A DNA stretch of 64,000 bases from Steromphala cineraria (taxonomy: Eukaryota; Mollusca; Gastropoda; Trochida; Trochidae): assembly GCA_916613615.1 (NCBI GenBank), contig OU744735.1, positions 56,838,582 to 56,902,581 on the forward strand. Reading direction: 5' to 3'. Positions 23,192-35,370 of this stretch are shown one piece after another. Under the pieces are notes generated by a model. It did no database searches. It was not told the origin of the DNA and saw only the letters and a list, made by a program, of their open reading frames with translations. The translations under genes were made by a program, and so were the position numbers. How positions within the stretch are numbered: position 1 is the first letter of the stretch; each line of letters begins with the position of its first letter.

Positions 23192-25573
23192 ATGGGAAAT
23201 ACGACCACCAGAAGCTTTCATCGCCTCACCGTTTTATTGTTGTATCTTCTTTTTGCGCATCAGGCCATGTGTTTATCCCGAATTACAGCTTTCGGGCTGA
23301 CACTGTGTGAGCGGATATGTATTGAGATTGCTGGATGTCAGAACTTTTCCTTTTTAAACAATGACCTTTCCTGTGACGGCACAACTTCTAAAGGAAATTA
23401 CACGAAATTGTTTAATCTCTCAAGGGTAAAAGATATAGAGAATCTTAACCAAGTGTCTTCTGATATCAAATATATCTACACAAGTTGATAAAAGTAACAA
23501 ATATACGAGTGTTGATATATTTGATATCAGAAGACACGAGGGTTAGATTCTAGTTATCATCCAAAATCATGTTTCATCACATTTGCAGAAAAAATTACAT
23601 TTGTGAACACTGCATAGCCCTAAAACTACTTAACCAGTTGTGTCATAGTATTGTGACGGCATTATGTTTATAACGTCATAATGTTGTGGTTATGGCGTCA
23701 TAGAATTGTGACGTCCTTTCTGATGATGCAATACGTTTGTGATGTGATGTACCGGCCGATGACAGGGCATTGTTCAAAATCTACTGTCCTAGGAGGTATC
23801 GCTTGATCTTCCGAAATCGACATTTCCTGTCGAACACAGTTTTGGATGATTAAACCTCATCTCGACATCATATTTTTAAAAACAAATGGCTGTAAAATGT
23901 GAATATCTTTGAGATTTGATAGAGAATATGATGGATAGTACCACGTAAATGTGGGAAACACACTGCCTTGGATTTTAAACTACATTTAGTTCATTTGCTG
24001 CTTAGTCCTAGTAAAATTCCTATTTTGTTTGATTTGTATGATTGACTCTTTTTCAGGAAACCAGCAAACTGAAAGATAAGTGTGAGTTGGCATCGCAATT
24101 TCTCCGGACAAAGTGTGGAAAACACAGGTGCAAGATTACCCAGGATATAGTTGAAGGTATAGAAAACATTACGTTATGGATAACACATAGTCGACGGGCA
24201 ATATCAATAATAAAGGATGTTTGCCTATGGGCAAATCACGAGGGCAAGCATCCTTTATTATTGCCCACGGGCTATGTGTTTTCTATTTAATAAACTGCAA
24301 ACTAGTTACAATAACATTGATATGACCGATAACGTGAAAGGACTTGAAATAACTAAGGCCTTTGTTATAAGAGGACCTAACAAAAGAAGTTTGTTGGCGC
24401 TGTCATAATAGCTCAGTGGTTAGAGCTTGTTCAGCTATCGGCAGTGTAAACTCTATAGGTTCGAGACAGCACATTGCCAAAACATTTTTAGTGTCAAAAT
24501 TACATTTGTGATATTGTTCCGAAAGTGACACTTTGACTTTAACCAATGAGCAATAGAGTGACGTCAATAAAGGTTTATAAACAGAAATAATAGATGAGCA
24601 ATTCCAACAGGCCAAGACATTGACTTCTCACTCCAATAATTCTTCTGGCTTTTCAAATTAAAGCACGACCATATGTTTGTGATTAATTTTTACTTTCACT
24701 GCTTACGTTTATTTATCAATTCATATCTTATAAATGTCTTTTTATATTATCAAAATGCAAATATTGGTTTTTAAGTAACTGGTTTCACTCTGTTTTATAG
24801 ATGTCCCTCAACAGAGTCACTTCAGAAAGGAAAGGATTCTCTTCCTGCCATACCGGATTCGGACAAAGGAATTGTACATCTACTATCCAGGAAACAAAAC
24901 CTTTGAGACGGTGTCCCTCCTACTTGAAGATGTGTATCTCGGAGCAGCGGACCTGTCACCATCAGAGCTTCTTCTGTTCACAAGGAAAAGACAACTCAAA
25001 GTCTTAAAACTGCACATGAAACGTACCGTTGTTATACACAAAGGTCTCTACGTTGTCGACATGACAACTGGTGACATGTGTGTGTATATGTTGACAGGTT
25101 TCGCCTTACAGCGAAAATTGAAAGTTGTAGAATATTTCATTACTAAAGGACTGAAAGCATGGAGAGTAAAGGGCATTCATTTTTCAGTGGACGGTTGTTC
25201 AAAGTTAGAATATGATGACCATAATTCAGTTCTCTACCTTCTGTGTGGTTCCCATGGACAAGTGCAGAGAATAGACTTAAAGAGCGGGTCACACACCATC
25301 CTGACTGACGGGTTTTTGGCTGAAAACATTGCTGTAGACGGGAGGAATGGGCTTCTCTACTATAGCTTCAAGTCCATAATTAATTATGTGAATATGACTG
25401 ATGAATCATACAATGAGGCCTACAAGCTTGGGTTTGATATACAGGGCTTTGGCTACTGTGAGGGTAGATTGTTTATATCTCGCCGGGAACCAGATGGAAG
25501 GGTCTTGTATTGTGACAAAAGGTGTACCTTTTTTAAGTGTTTTCCCATCAAATCCAAGATGTTGATTGCTTAA
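23192..25573 (+). CDS. copy 3 (inverted): secreted PAN-like / YWTD-propeller-like protein
   Basis: Exons are 23192-23425 (234 nt), 24057-24156 (100 nt) and 24801-25573 (773 nt with stop), phases 0 and 1, giving 368 residues with no break. The start MGNTTTRSFHRL leads a signal peptide, then LCERICIEIAGCQNFSF...LSCDG. Exon 2 reads ETSKLKDKCELASQ...KCGKHRCKITQ. Exon 3 starts DVPQQSHFRKERILF and includes GAADLSPSELLLF, SKLEYDDHNSVLYLLCG and AENIAVDGRNGLLYYSF. It belongs to the copy 2/5 subfamily but lies on the opposite strand between the two blocks. The exon 1 donor (GTAAAA) is weaker than in its paralogues. Both donors sit beside fold-back elements. Confidence 0.82.
23439..23551. repeat. fold-back element at the start of copy 3 intron 1
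   Basis: The left arm 'agaatcttaaccaagtgtct...' (23439-23476) pairs with the right arm '...agacacgagggttagattct' (23514-23551). It begins 14 bp after the exon 1 donor. Confidence 0.8.
24158..24288. repeat. fold-back element at the start of copy 3 intron 2
   Basis: The left arm from 24158 (tatagaaaacattacg...ataataaaggatgtttgcc) pairs with the right arm 24243-24288 (gggcaagcatcctttatt...gttttctatt). The donor G|GTATAG overlaps its left edge, so the insertion may have supplied the intron start. Confidence 0.78.
24405..24490 (+). mobile_element. tRNA-like SINE fragment in copy 3 intron 2
   Basis: AATAGCTCAGTGGTTAGAGC resembles a tRNA A-box region and ATAGGTTCGAGACAGCAC a degenerate B box. The cloverleaf does not close, so it is a relic. 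Confidence 0.5.
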
Positions 25574-26164
25574 CAAGCAAAGGTGATAATGCAGAGGTCA
25601 CTCCCTCTTCACCCAGTTACTCATTACTCACCCACAAGAGTAATTTGTCATCATTTACCAGCAATCCATTGTACATGCAATAACGAATTTGCTGTTTTGC
25701 AGCTGATTAGTTTCAGAATCAGAAATCACAATAAACAAATGGAACAGCATGTTGGATTTTTGTTATCATAAGGGGCTGAAAAGGATATGATATGAATTTG
25801 TTATATTTTTTAATGCTGAAGAGAAAAAAATTGAGATAATTAGAATTTGCATCAGAACACTAAATATTTTGACATCTTGCAACGTCAGGCATATATATCT
25901 GATAAAATTAGCCAAAAGGTTTTTTTTAAAACAAGCAAAAGTGTCCAATTTTTCTCTGTTATTTTGCCTACTAAAGGAGATTCAAAATCGATGTTTTTTT
26001 TAATGCGTGTTTCTCGCGAACACAAAAAGATAATTTTTCCAAATTTTGCATAGAGGTTAGTTGATTTCCTTTAGAAATGATAAAACTACGTTTTAGATGT
26101 ATCAATCTGCAGTGGGTTGAGTTATTTAGCGATTTGTATGGTAGCGTTTCTTTTGGACACTAGT
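25574..26164. other. intergenic, downstream of copy 3
   Basis: AT-rich with no gene, and no clear match to the downstream sequence of copies 2 or 5. Confidence 0.4.
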
Positions 26165-26264
26165 TTATTTAGTTTCCAATTGAATGCAAGACGGTTTTGG
26201 ACATGGAAAGCGACTTGTCCATTCCTATCTGACCTCCGTTTCCTCGGAGGTGAGGTTGGAGCTA

Positions 26265-27445
26265 AACTAATCGGCAAAAGAAACTTATCACTCAATTAAA
26301 AATACTCTCATTAAATAACGAAACGTGCTAAAAGGTTGAAATAAAGTCAGTATAGTATATCAACCAGTCCCAAAAACATTGAAAAACAGAAAATAGTATT
26401 TGACATAATCCGTAGTGCGTTGAAAACATTTTAAATGAGAAGGGGTCAAAAACAAAAATTACAGATCATCATTCTGATAATTCTTTCACTCTAAAATCAT
26501 GAATATTGGAAAGAAAACATCGGATCAGACTTAAATATGCTCTAGACAAGTGTAAGCACAAAAAATAGCAATAATTAAACAAAACATAGAAGGATTGTGT
26601 GACGTCACCTTAATGGCTCTTTCAGTATTCCTGTTTACCCTTAATCGTGGCTTGTTCATAGATTGGTGAGTCAGATAAGACTGAAGCATGTTTTGTGAAA
26701 GACTGAGTGTTCCTCAACCAGTGACAGTGCATAGGACCTTTAAATAGCTGTACATCTTTACAAATTAAGTCTATTCTTACCATTTTGCATTTGCAATAAC
26801 TCAAAGTTTAGTGGTTAATGTAGAACCACTGAGGAATCGAAGAGCTCTGACTTCACTTGTCCTTGGTCTCCTAGTACATACGTCCAAAACGCAATACACA
26901 CTTATAGCATTTGACGTTCATGACGTCACTTAAAGAAAGTGTTGACGATGGTCAAATGCAAACGGGTATAAGTTTTCATATGGTAAAACTACAATTGTTT
27001 TTGCTGTTTTGGGATTGTCCAAAATCTTGACATCTTATATCTATATTGAGAAAACAAATTGTAAATCAAAATGTAGGAACTATGGCAATTCTTCAAAAGT
27101 TGGTATCCGTGCACAGTATTTGTCAACTTTCAAATGCTTCTCACAGTTTTGTGATCCGACTTTTGATGGGGTGTAGGTGTTCTTTCTACAGGGGTGATGA
27201 TCGTGATCCATTATGAGCTCTTGTTTGACATTTGTGTCACGTGACTTGGCACCAATGGCGAAGTCTCGTGATTTTCACCTTTTTTCATTTTTCCCCATAA
27301 TGCATCAACATTTGTTCTTTACAAGTTAAAATACACAAATATAGGGATAATGTGTTTTTATTGCGATGGTTGCTGTCAATATTTAAATAAAATATTGTTC
27401 TATGTTTTCAGTTCAAAAGTGATAAGTTTCTTTTGCCGATGAGTT
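26265..27445. mobile_element. 1181 bp non-autonomous TIR element with TA target duplication
   Basis: Termini are AACTAATCGGCAAAAGAAAC... and the inverted ...GTTTCTTTTGCCGATGAGTT. They match over 28 bp with one mismatch. TA flanks both ends (26263-26264 and 27446-27447). Block A has the empty site GGAGC-TA-TGATTTG at about 3950-3962, which defines the insertion. No transposase frame is visible inside. TA duplication suggests mobilisation by a Tc1/mariner-type transposase. Confidence 0.9.
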
Positions 27446-28377
27446 TATGATTTGTGAATGAATGGATTACTTTCATATCCTGTGTTCAATCAAATTCAAC
27501 CAGGGACAATTCAATTGGAGGCAAGTTTCGAAAATATGTCTATCGTCCCAAATCTTTCCTTCCTTAATCCCGTTGAATGTTCTGCACTGCTGCCAACAAG
27601 CAACTTAAACCCTAAAATAACCATTTAATCTTATCTAAAGTAGGAAGAATAACGGATTTTGGTATGATCCGATCAACTTGATAGGACATGTGATCTCCAT
27701 TTTGGCATTAATGTTCCATGCAAAATGAAACTCGCATTGGCCACCATCACTGAATACTTGAAGACTTGTCACCTTCTTTAGCGTCCTTGTCTGGTGGTTA
27801 TATAAGAAAAGTGAGGTTATCAATCAATCAATATTTATTTCGAAATGAAGGTTACAGCCCCATAAACATACAAAATGTTACATGTGTACAATAAACATGT
27901 ACTGGATAGGTATAAGTTTACCAAAGTCTATCTTGTATCTAAAGCTATAAATATAAATACACTTAGATTAAACAAAGAAAGCCTTGATGAATATGGTTTT
28001 ATGTACAATATCTTGGCGTTTAATTATAAATATGAAGGAGATAATTGATCTCTCTTCAGAACGAAATTGACACACTAAAATAAAATGTAATCCGTTGTCA
28101 ATGCCGTGTTTACGTGATGGGCTTGTAGGTACAGATATCAATATTTAGTTTCTTTTACAACTGGAGGTGCTCACAATCAGTCTTTAAACTTTGAAAAGTA
28201 ACAAAATTGCGATCTCCAGCTATTGACATCGGTGAAGGAGATAGATGTCACCACTTATTTTCAACCATATGGGTTATAATGTAGTGTAGAAATTCTTGGC
28301 ACGGTTATCAAGATAGAGGAAGGAGATAATCCTCATTTATCAACCATGTCTGTATATGAACAGTAAGATAAATAGAG
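27446..28377. other. intergenic, homologous to block A 3.96-5.6 kb
   Basis: No gene is visible. It continues block homology after the TIR element. Confidence 0.5.
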
Positions 28378-28525
28378 AATACTACACGAGGTCTCATTAG
28401 ATACGAATTATACAAAACGAGTGAGCTTCCGGCGGTATCCGAGCGAGCGAGAGAGAGGTCAGATACCATAGGAAGGTCACGAGTTTTGTATATTTCGTAT
28501 CTAATGAGACCGAGTGTGGTATTTT
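28378..28525. repeat. fold-back (hairpin) element
   Basis: The left arm 28378-28421 (aatactacacgaggtctcat...) pairs with the right arm 28479-28525 (...atgagaccgagtgtggtatt). The arms are about 45 bp. Confidence 0.8.
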
Positions 28526-29344
28526 ATTTATTTCACACGTTTAGCATAGACACATTTGTAAACAATCCTAATTTTCGTCTATAGCATCAAGGAAACAATT
28601 CTGAATGCGAAATAATAGACGTTCGTTAACTGACCAAAGTCTATTTGCACAGTCGCTCATTTAAACCTCCGAAGAAAGAAAATATTGTCGAGTTTCAATT
28701 AAATAGAACAAAATCAAAATGTCAAAAAAGGTCAAATTAATCGATGATGAATTTTGATTGACGAATAATTAATGATAGATTAAGAAAGTGTAGAATGTAA
28801 ACATTAAAAGTAAGAGTCGAACACTCTCCTCTCGGTCGGCTTGCCATGTTCAAGCGTCAAGGCTGACGTGTGTCGTCGGTGTGGCTTGGCTAGCGGATAC
28901 ATTGGCTCTGTTGAAACGGATTACTAACCAACGGGTAATGTAATGGAAGATCTTTAATTTCAAACAAACACTATTTCGAACTGTTCAAGGTACTTAAAAT
29001 GAAACGACAGAATCGATAGGGATGCCATTTGCCTTAAAAAAAATTTCACGAACCCATGAAATTTTTCAAACGAAATAGACCCTGAAGAGATTGCACACTA
29101 CAATAATGTATGCTGAAAATCGTGCCATTGCACTTAACGTGAAAACGTCAAACGCACGTGCAACATCGGTATTAAAAAACATTTGCGTTCCATCCACGGC
29201 ACCCATGATAATAAAAAAACACTCAACCATGCCTCGACTGACTTCGATTTAACCAGAACGAGCTCTGGGAATGGCAGGTTTATGGGGGCCACACACATCC
29301 ATATAGCAAGAACCTTCGGCTGTATCGTGTTACTTTGGATCTCT
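28526..29344. other. intergenic with SINE-body relic
   Basis: No gene. A stretch near 29260-29345 resembles the body of the SINE at 6127-6412 ('agaaccttcggctg', 'gtgttactttggat'). Confidence 0.4.
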
Positions 29345-29720
29345 CAGAAGAGCTCTTTGTAAATTCAGAATGAGTTTGCATAATTTTAATGTACAATTTT
29401 TACGTAAAAATCAACAAGATGTCACAAAAAGTGTTTGTCAATATTGCAATAAGGGCGCTATAGAAGATGAACATCATGTATTTCTTGTCTGTGATCGGTA
29501 CCAGATTTTACGAGCGCATTATTTGAAATAAATACAAGATGTATATGCAGGTTGTCTTTCTCTAAAAGGTATTTTATATTGTCAAAATGAAAATGTTATC
29601 AAGTTAACCTCTGTATACCTTTGTAAATTATTTAGATTAAGAATCACGTGACCAATTGATTAATTTTGTAAACTTCATTGTAACGTAGGCAACACGGCCC
29701 ACTTTACTGAATATAATCTG
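29345..29720 (+). mobile_element. 3' end of a non-LTR retrotransposon
   Basis: The plus strand encodes a zinc-knuckle-like C-terminal piece, CQYCNKGAIEDEHHVFLVC, typical of the region after the reverse transcriptase in many animal LINEs, followed by a short AT-rich tail. Block A lacks it at the equivalent point (about 6415), so it is a block-B insertion or was lost from A. Confidence 0.65.
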
Positions 29721-31287
29721 TATTATATATTAAGCAACATAAGTGACACCAAGAGCATTTTATACACACCCGTTTATTCAAACGGATACAACTGAGAGAG
29801 GAGCTCTGCTCCCGTGCTGCACGTGCATCCCAGGGATAGGGAGAGTCATACAACAAACAAATAATAAATAACATATTGTTAATATGAAATACTCAACAAT
29901 CCGTCTGTCTGATAAACTTTTTCAACGATACCGACAGACCGGACAGACTGGACAGACCTGTGACAGATCTAAGGTGACCACACCCCGCTACCTGCGAACA
30001 TTGCACCTTATGTTCAAGAGATAACAGCTACGCTACACCTCGGAGACCCCCGAGTCAAACACCTCGGGAAGAGTTGGTTTATCTATCACAAACAACACGA
30101 ATTTCATCTTCAATACTTTTACAATGTTCACACAATACAAAATCATCACGATAAGAGGTGATACCTTTTCTAATATATCTGACACCAAGAGCATGACATC
30201 CTGATCTGAACAATGTCAACAGGCCCTTTGATGTATTATTTATAATTGCTAAAAGATACTTTTCACAAGCAAACAGAGATTTATGAGAGATATAAAAAGT
30301 GAACGAAGGAACATCTAAGAAAGAGTGTCAGTCATGCCTGAAACAATTATGAGTTCTTTCAGTAAACATACCTCCAAAAAAATGCCAATATCACTAACGT
30401 CTTGTGAAATCCAAACTGTACCAAAGCCGAGAAACAATAAATCACTGACATTCAGTGTCCATTTTTTATTATACCTCAACGTAACATGTGTAAGCAGTAG
30501 AGAACATCTCTCCTAAATCAATACATTTTAAAGAAACATCTGTTTTGAAAGAATTATATCATAAAACAATAAAGACAATAAAATAGAACGCAAGGAATAC
30601 CAGAAACCATAACATATTACAGTTGATAAAATATCCAAACTGCAAAGAAAATGCAAAAACGAAGTTAAATTAATCTTTAACATGCAGTTTTTGCAAAACA
30701 GAGCAACAGTAAATTCTAAACTTGTCTATTGCTGTTAATTTTCAAAGACCATCACAAACAAATTATAATTATTAGATTCTTAAACAAAATGGTGCAATGA
30801 AGTTGATAAACATGGTGAAATGCATCATTAAAATACATCTTCTCTAATGTGTACTCAAATTGCAAATATTGAGGCTTCTTTAGATTCAGGTTCTGTTCAT
30901 GATGATTTTCAAGACCTTCTTTCTAACATCAATAGGTGATTGCAAATTGCTGTGTTTAATATTTTTTCCATGACTAAATATCAAATTACATGCTGATAAA
31001 AAAAAAGTTTATATTTGTGAATCCTTATTGTTTTAAACATTGTTCTTGGTCCGTAATGAGCTTCACAGATATCTTTAAAGATAGAGATCGCACTCTAGTT
31101 CCAGGACGGGTCTGATCATGTTTGAGGATGTTAATTTGCGGTCCTGACTCGGTAACTGAACATCTAACTTCAGTTTCTCGAAATTATATATTCTATTGCT
31201 GGTTCAAGAGATTGCTACAAATGATGCTTCGAAATAAAAGAAGAACGTTGTGAGAACAATTTCTTGCTACATCATATCAACGCACTA
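29721..31287. other. intergenic, homologous to ~6.42-7.65 kb
   Basis: No gene. It aligns with the downstream region of copy 1 from about 29930 onward. Confidence 0.5.
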
Positions 31288-33603
31288 TTAAGCAATCAAT
31301 ATCTTTGGTTTATTTGGGATTTGGCATAAATGTGTAAAACTCTCGCCATATTCATAGATCCATCCATCGGGTATTCGCCTAGATATGAAAAAATTTCCCC
31401 CATAGTATACAAACCCGTCTATGTCAGACCCTATTTGAAAGTCGATCTTGTGTGAATTATCAGTCATATTTACATAACTGACTGTGGACTCGAAGCTATA
31501 GTAGAGAAGTCCATTCCTTCCGTCTACAGCGATGTTTTCAGCCGACAGCCAGTCAGTCAGGATGGTGTGTGACCCGCTCTGTAAGTCTATTCTCTGCACA
31601 TTTGAACCACACAGAAGGTAGAGAACTAAATTCGGGACATCATATTCTAACTTGGAACAATTAGCCACCGAAAACGTAAGGTCATTCACACTCCATACTC
31701 TGTGTCGATCTATAATCGTACTTTCTACAATCTTCAATTTGTGCGTGTTGTTGCCCAATCCTACCAACATGTAGACGCACATGTTACCAGTTGCCATGTC
31801 GATAATAAGAATACGTCTTTTGATAATGATGACGTGCTTCTCCTGCAAATTAAATATCATGAGTTGTCTGGCACTGTCGTAAAGAAGAACCTCTGATGCT
31901 GAAATGTCGGCTATTCCAAGAAATAGTCCTTTAAACATTAAAGTCACTGTCCGAATCGACCTGTTAGCTGGATAGTAGAAGTAAAAATCCCTTGTTGGTG
32001 TCTGGTAGGGAAGGAAGAGTAACCTTTCCTTTCTGTACTGACTCCTCTGTAGAATTATGTACTGACTCTTTTGTACACGTTTGTATCGATCACCTGTACA
32101 ACAGTATGAAAACAGATCAGCTATATGAATTTTAAATAAATTCATATCGATTCACTGTTTTACAGAAAACTTACCTTGATTTTCCGGCAATAAATAATAC
32201 TTCTCTACATTTAAAAATATTCTGATGAAAAGATATCAATTCAAATTCAAAGATTAAGTTCAAGAGAAACTCCTTGACTTCCATGACTTTATTTACGTGT
32301 CAAATAAACTGATTTTTTTTTTTGAAGTCAACATATATCACTTAACCTGCTAAGTTATTCCATAATGTCTTATTTTCATATGAAGAAACTGATAAGTTTC
32401 ATCCCCTTTTCAGGAATGAATCAACACAATACCAAGTCAAAGGTACCTGAAACCGACTTGAACTTGCGAAAATATATCTCTGATATACATTATTGTATTG
32501 AAAACAGTATTTAACCCTTACCTGTGACATATTCACAAAACTCAAACCACAGGAACACAAGGACTAAGCGTTCAGAACAACGCTGAACTTGAGGCTTAGC
32601 AAAACATCTGTTAATTTAGGTATATCCTTATTTACTTTATGTATTTTATACTTCATGTTCAATATTTGGGGATCACAATGGAAACAGGGAATTTCTACAC
32701 TTCATATCAAGAGGGATTTACTTTTGAACACGATACTGAAATCATATCATTTTTGCCATTTCTTATAAAAATAATTAATCAAGCACAGCGACATTTTGTC
32801 AATATAGTAGATATTGGTATTACCATATGCATAAGTTTTTTTTCAATTAAGAAATATTAACATTTTCGATCGAGAATAGATCATAGCCATATGTATTTCT
32901 GTTGTTAGGTTTTTGGCGTTGAATCAGAAGAAGTTTATTTTGTATTCAGTCAAAATACGTTACATTTGCTTCAATAATGGTAGAATGAAAATGAACATTC
33001 GTTGATAAGATTGATAGAACATTTACCATGGAGTTGACCTCGGGTGAACTCGCACTTGAGTTGTCCTCGCTTCGTTAGGATAATTCGCATTCCTGAATCA
33101 CACGTAGGGTTCAGCTTCCTGGTTTCCTGAAAAGAACTTATCTTTGATATAAGACGAAATAACTACCTATTCGACGACCATTTGAAAGATTATAAACTGA
33201 ATGGTCGGGTCATTCAGAGAAAAAAACGAAGTAAATTTGCTTTCTAAAATCTCTCGGAGAAAAATATTCATACTTAACATACGATGTATAATTCACAAAA
33301 GATAGACATGACAACTTTTGTCAAAAAGATATATTTTATCGAAAACATATTTTTGATGTCTTGATGATCTGTAATTACCCTTGTAACATTAGCATAAAAG
33401 AAGTGTTTGCCCTTCTCCCTAGTTCCGGTAACGTCACAATGGAGGTCATGGGTCAAGAGGATGTAGTTCCAACATCCGGCTGTTTTCAAACATATCCTCT
33501 CACACAGTTTGGGTCCCAGAGGTCTGGATACACACGTGACTTGATGCACGTAAATAATATAAAGGGTTACTGCAGTAGTTAGGTGAAAGCTCCCTGCAGG
33601 CAT
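31288..33603 (-). CDS. copy 4: secreted PAN-like / YWTD-propeller-like protein
   Basis: Exons are 33603-33379 (225 nt), 33126-33027 (100 nt) and 32093-31288 (806 nt with stop), giving 376 residues, exactly the exon sizes of copy 1. The start is MPAGSFHLTTAV. An in-frame upstream ATG (MGNMSYFLL...) exists, but the MPAG start matches copy 1. The cysteine segment is LCERICLKTAGCWNY...LHCDV. Exon 3 carries SKLEYDVPNLVLYLLCG, QRIDLQSG and AENIAVDGRNGLLYYSF. About 32 of 268 exon 3 residues differ from copy 1, against about 8 of 261 for the copy 2/5 pair. No stop or frame change was found. Probably secreted; role unknown. Confidence 0.82.
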
Positions 33604-33905
33604 TTTGAGGCAGTTTTCTGATTTGCTTGCAGTTCTTAACAGGAAATATGACATGTTTCCCAATTGGCAAAATAAAAAACAGTATTTGGAACATCTGACG
33701 TCACATCGATTATTGGGAATGAGAAACCACTGATGTCACAATTCCTTTTATAAGTAACGGTGATGTCATTGTCTTCTGCGCATCTAACAATACCCTTATA
33801 CCCACTGATACCCGCTCAAATACCTATTATGCCCACCCAATTACCTATTATAAAGCACTATTAGCAACTGGTCTGACAATGCCCTTTTAAGTCGATTTAG
33901 GATAA
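33604..33905 (-). promoter_or_regulatory. upstream region of copy 4 with CRE-type site and degenerate repeats
   Basis: TGACGTCA lies at 33696-33703, 93 bp from the start codon, and is conserved with copy 1. On the minus strand TGACATCAGTGG follows near 33725-33737, then 'gggtataagggtattgtt' further up. Function is inferred. Confidence 0.45.
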
Positions 33906-35186
33906 ATAGATTGTAAAAACGCTCTATCATCTTTCGATTTAACGAAATTGTTTGAACTACCAGTGTATTTTCATTGATCACATCTCAAAAATATAATCAA
34001 AGTCAAAAGTCAAACTGCAGTTGGACATTCAACACTAGAACTCTTATCACACCTCTTCGAGGTTACCTGGATAATTTCAAATAACTACTAAGTGGACAGA
34101 GAATTCCAGTGAAGATTCAAAATTATTGTCCCACGGGTCTTAGAGTGTTGAGATCGAACCGCTCTTATGGTCAGTGTGCGATAAGATGATCCCAGATATT
34201 CTTATGGATCGTTGCTTTATGATAATCAAAGGCGTTATCAATATCATTACAGATAATTCAGTGTCAGTATAATCGAAAAGTCAAGCTTAGGTTCAGCATT
34301 ATTTATTTTATAGTTGAACCTTGAATTATGTCTTTTTTAACTTCGAATAGTAAAACAAGTATTGCAAACTCCAAATAAAAGATAAGTTACCTCGGTACAT
34401 ACATTTACCAAACCACCGTTGATGTTGTTTGTACCCATGAATCTGCTATGTAGGTAGGTTTGATTTTATCATGGTTTTGAGGAATATTGTTCATCCAAAC
34501 GCGACAAGCTGCACATGCATTTTGCCCTCCAAGTTATGTCAAATTATCTCAAATATTAATCATCACAACTTATTTTTCAATCTCAGTAAGTGAATAAGAT
34601 CAACATTCTTTTTTAAGATAAAAACAGAAGGAAGCAAAGGGGGTAGATTTTATTCTGAGGCGAGAAATATTTCCGCCGGGGGGCGATTTTATACCGGAAT
34701 AAAATCTCCCAGGGAGGATTTGTACAGGTATAAAATCGCCGGGGGCAGATTGTATACGGGGGCGAATTTATACCGTGATACCGGCAAGTACAACGCAGGT
34801 AACCTCCTCCTCGGAACTTGAATGAAGTGGACGCAACATTAAATGAGGAGTAGCAGGAATTGCCACAAGAGCAACTTCGACACGTCGGGTTAGAGGCAAC
34901 GACTTTAAGCTGTCATTGAAGTGCATTGTGGAAGTTCAGGATACTGACTGCTTTTGTACTTCAATTCCCTAAGTGATCGTTTAAACCAATCCGAGTTATT
35001 GTTTCGTAATTAAAATTTGTTTGATGACCGTACTTAGATTGTTGTCCTTTTGCACTGATTTGACCCTATAATTGTGAGCCAATTTTTTATTTAATTTTTC
35101 GGGTCAGAGAAGGGCTTATTACAGATAAATTCACAGTCGACAGAATGCTTTTCAATCTCTCCATTATTAAGTTTCATGTTAATATA
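33906..35186. other. intergenic with Tc1-like relic end
   Basis: No gene. 34640-34790 holds short inverted and direct repeats built on 'ggcgattttatacc'. 34790-34950 is the surviving end of the Tc1-like relic found more completely in block A. Confidence 0.5.
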
Positions 35187-35370
35187 CAGTCGAACTTGTA
35201 TTAACGGCCACCTCTATAGAGCGGCCACCTGCTAGTTATGGCCACCCTAAAGTCCCCCCGAGCGATTTTACGTTATATTTTACCTCTATAGAGCGGCACT
35301 TGTTAGATACGGCCAGCGACCACCGTAGTTAAGTCCCGAGCGAAGGCAAGACTTGTTAGTAACGGCCATG
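35187..35370. mobile_element. 184 bp TA-flanked insertion
   Basis: Begins CAGTCGAACTTGTATTAACG and ends near GTAACGGCCATG. TA lies at 35185-35186 and 35371-35372. Block A reads 'gaatatactgttatc' at about 12206-12222 without it. The internal 'cctctatagagcggc' motif occurs twice. It resembles pogo/Tc1-type miniature elements. Confidence 0.72.
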
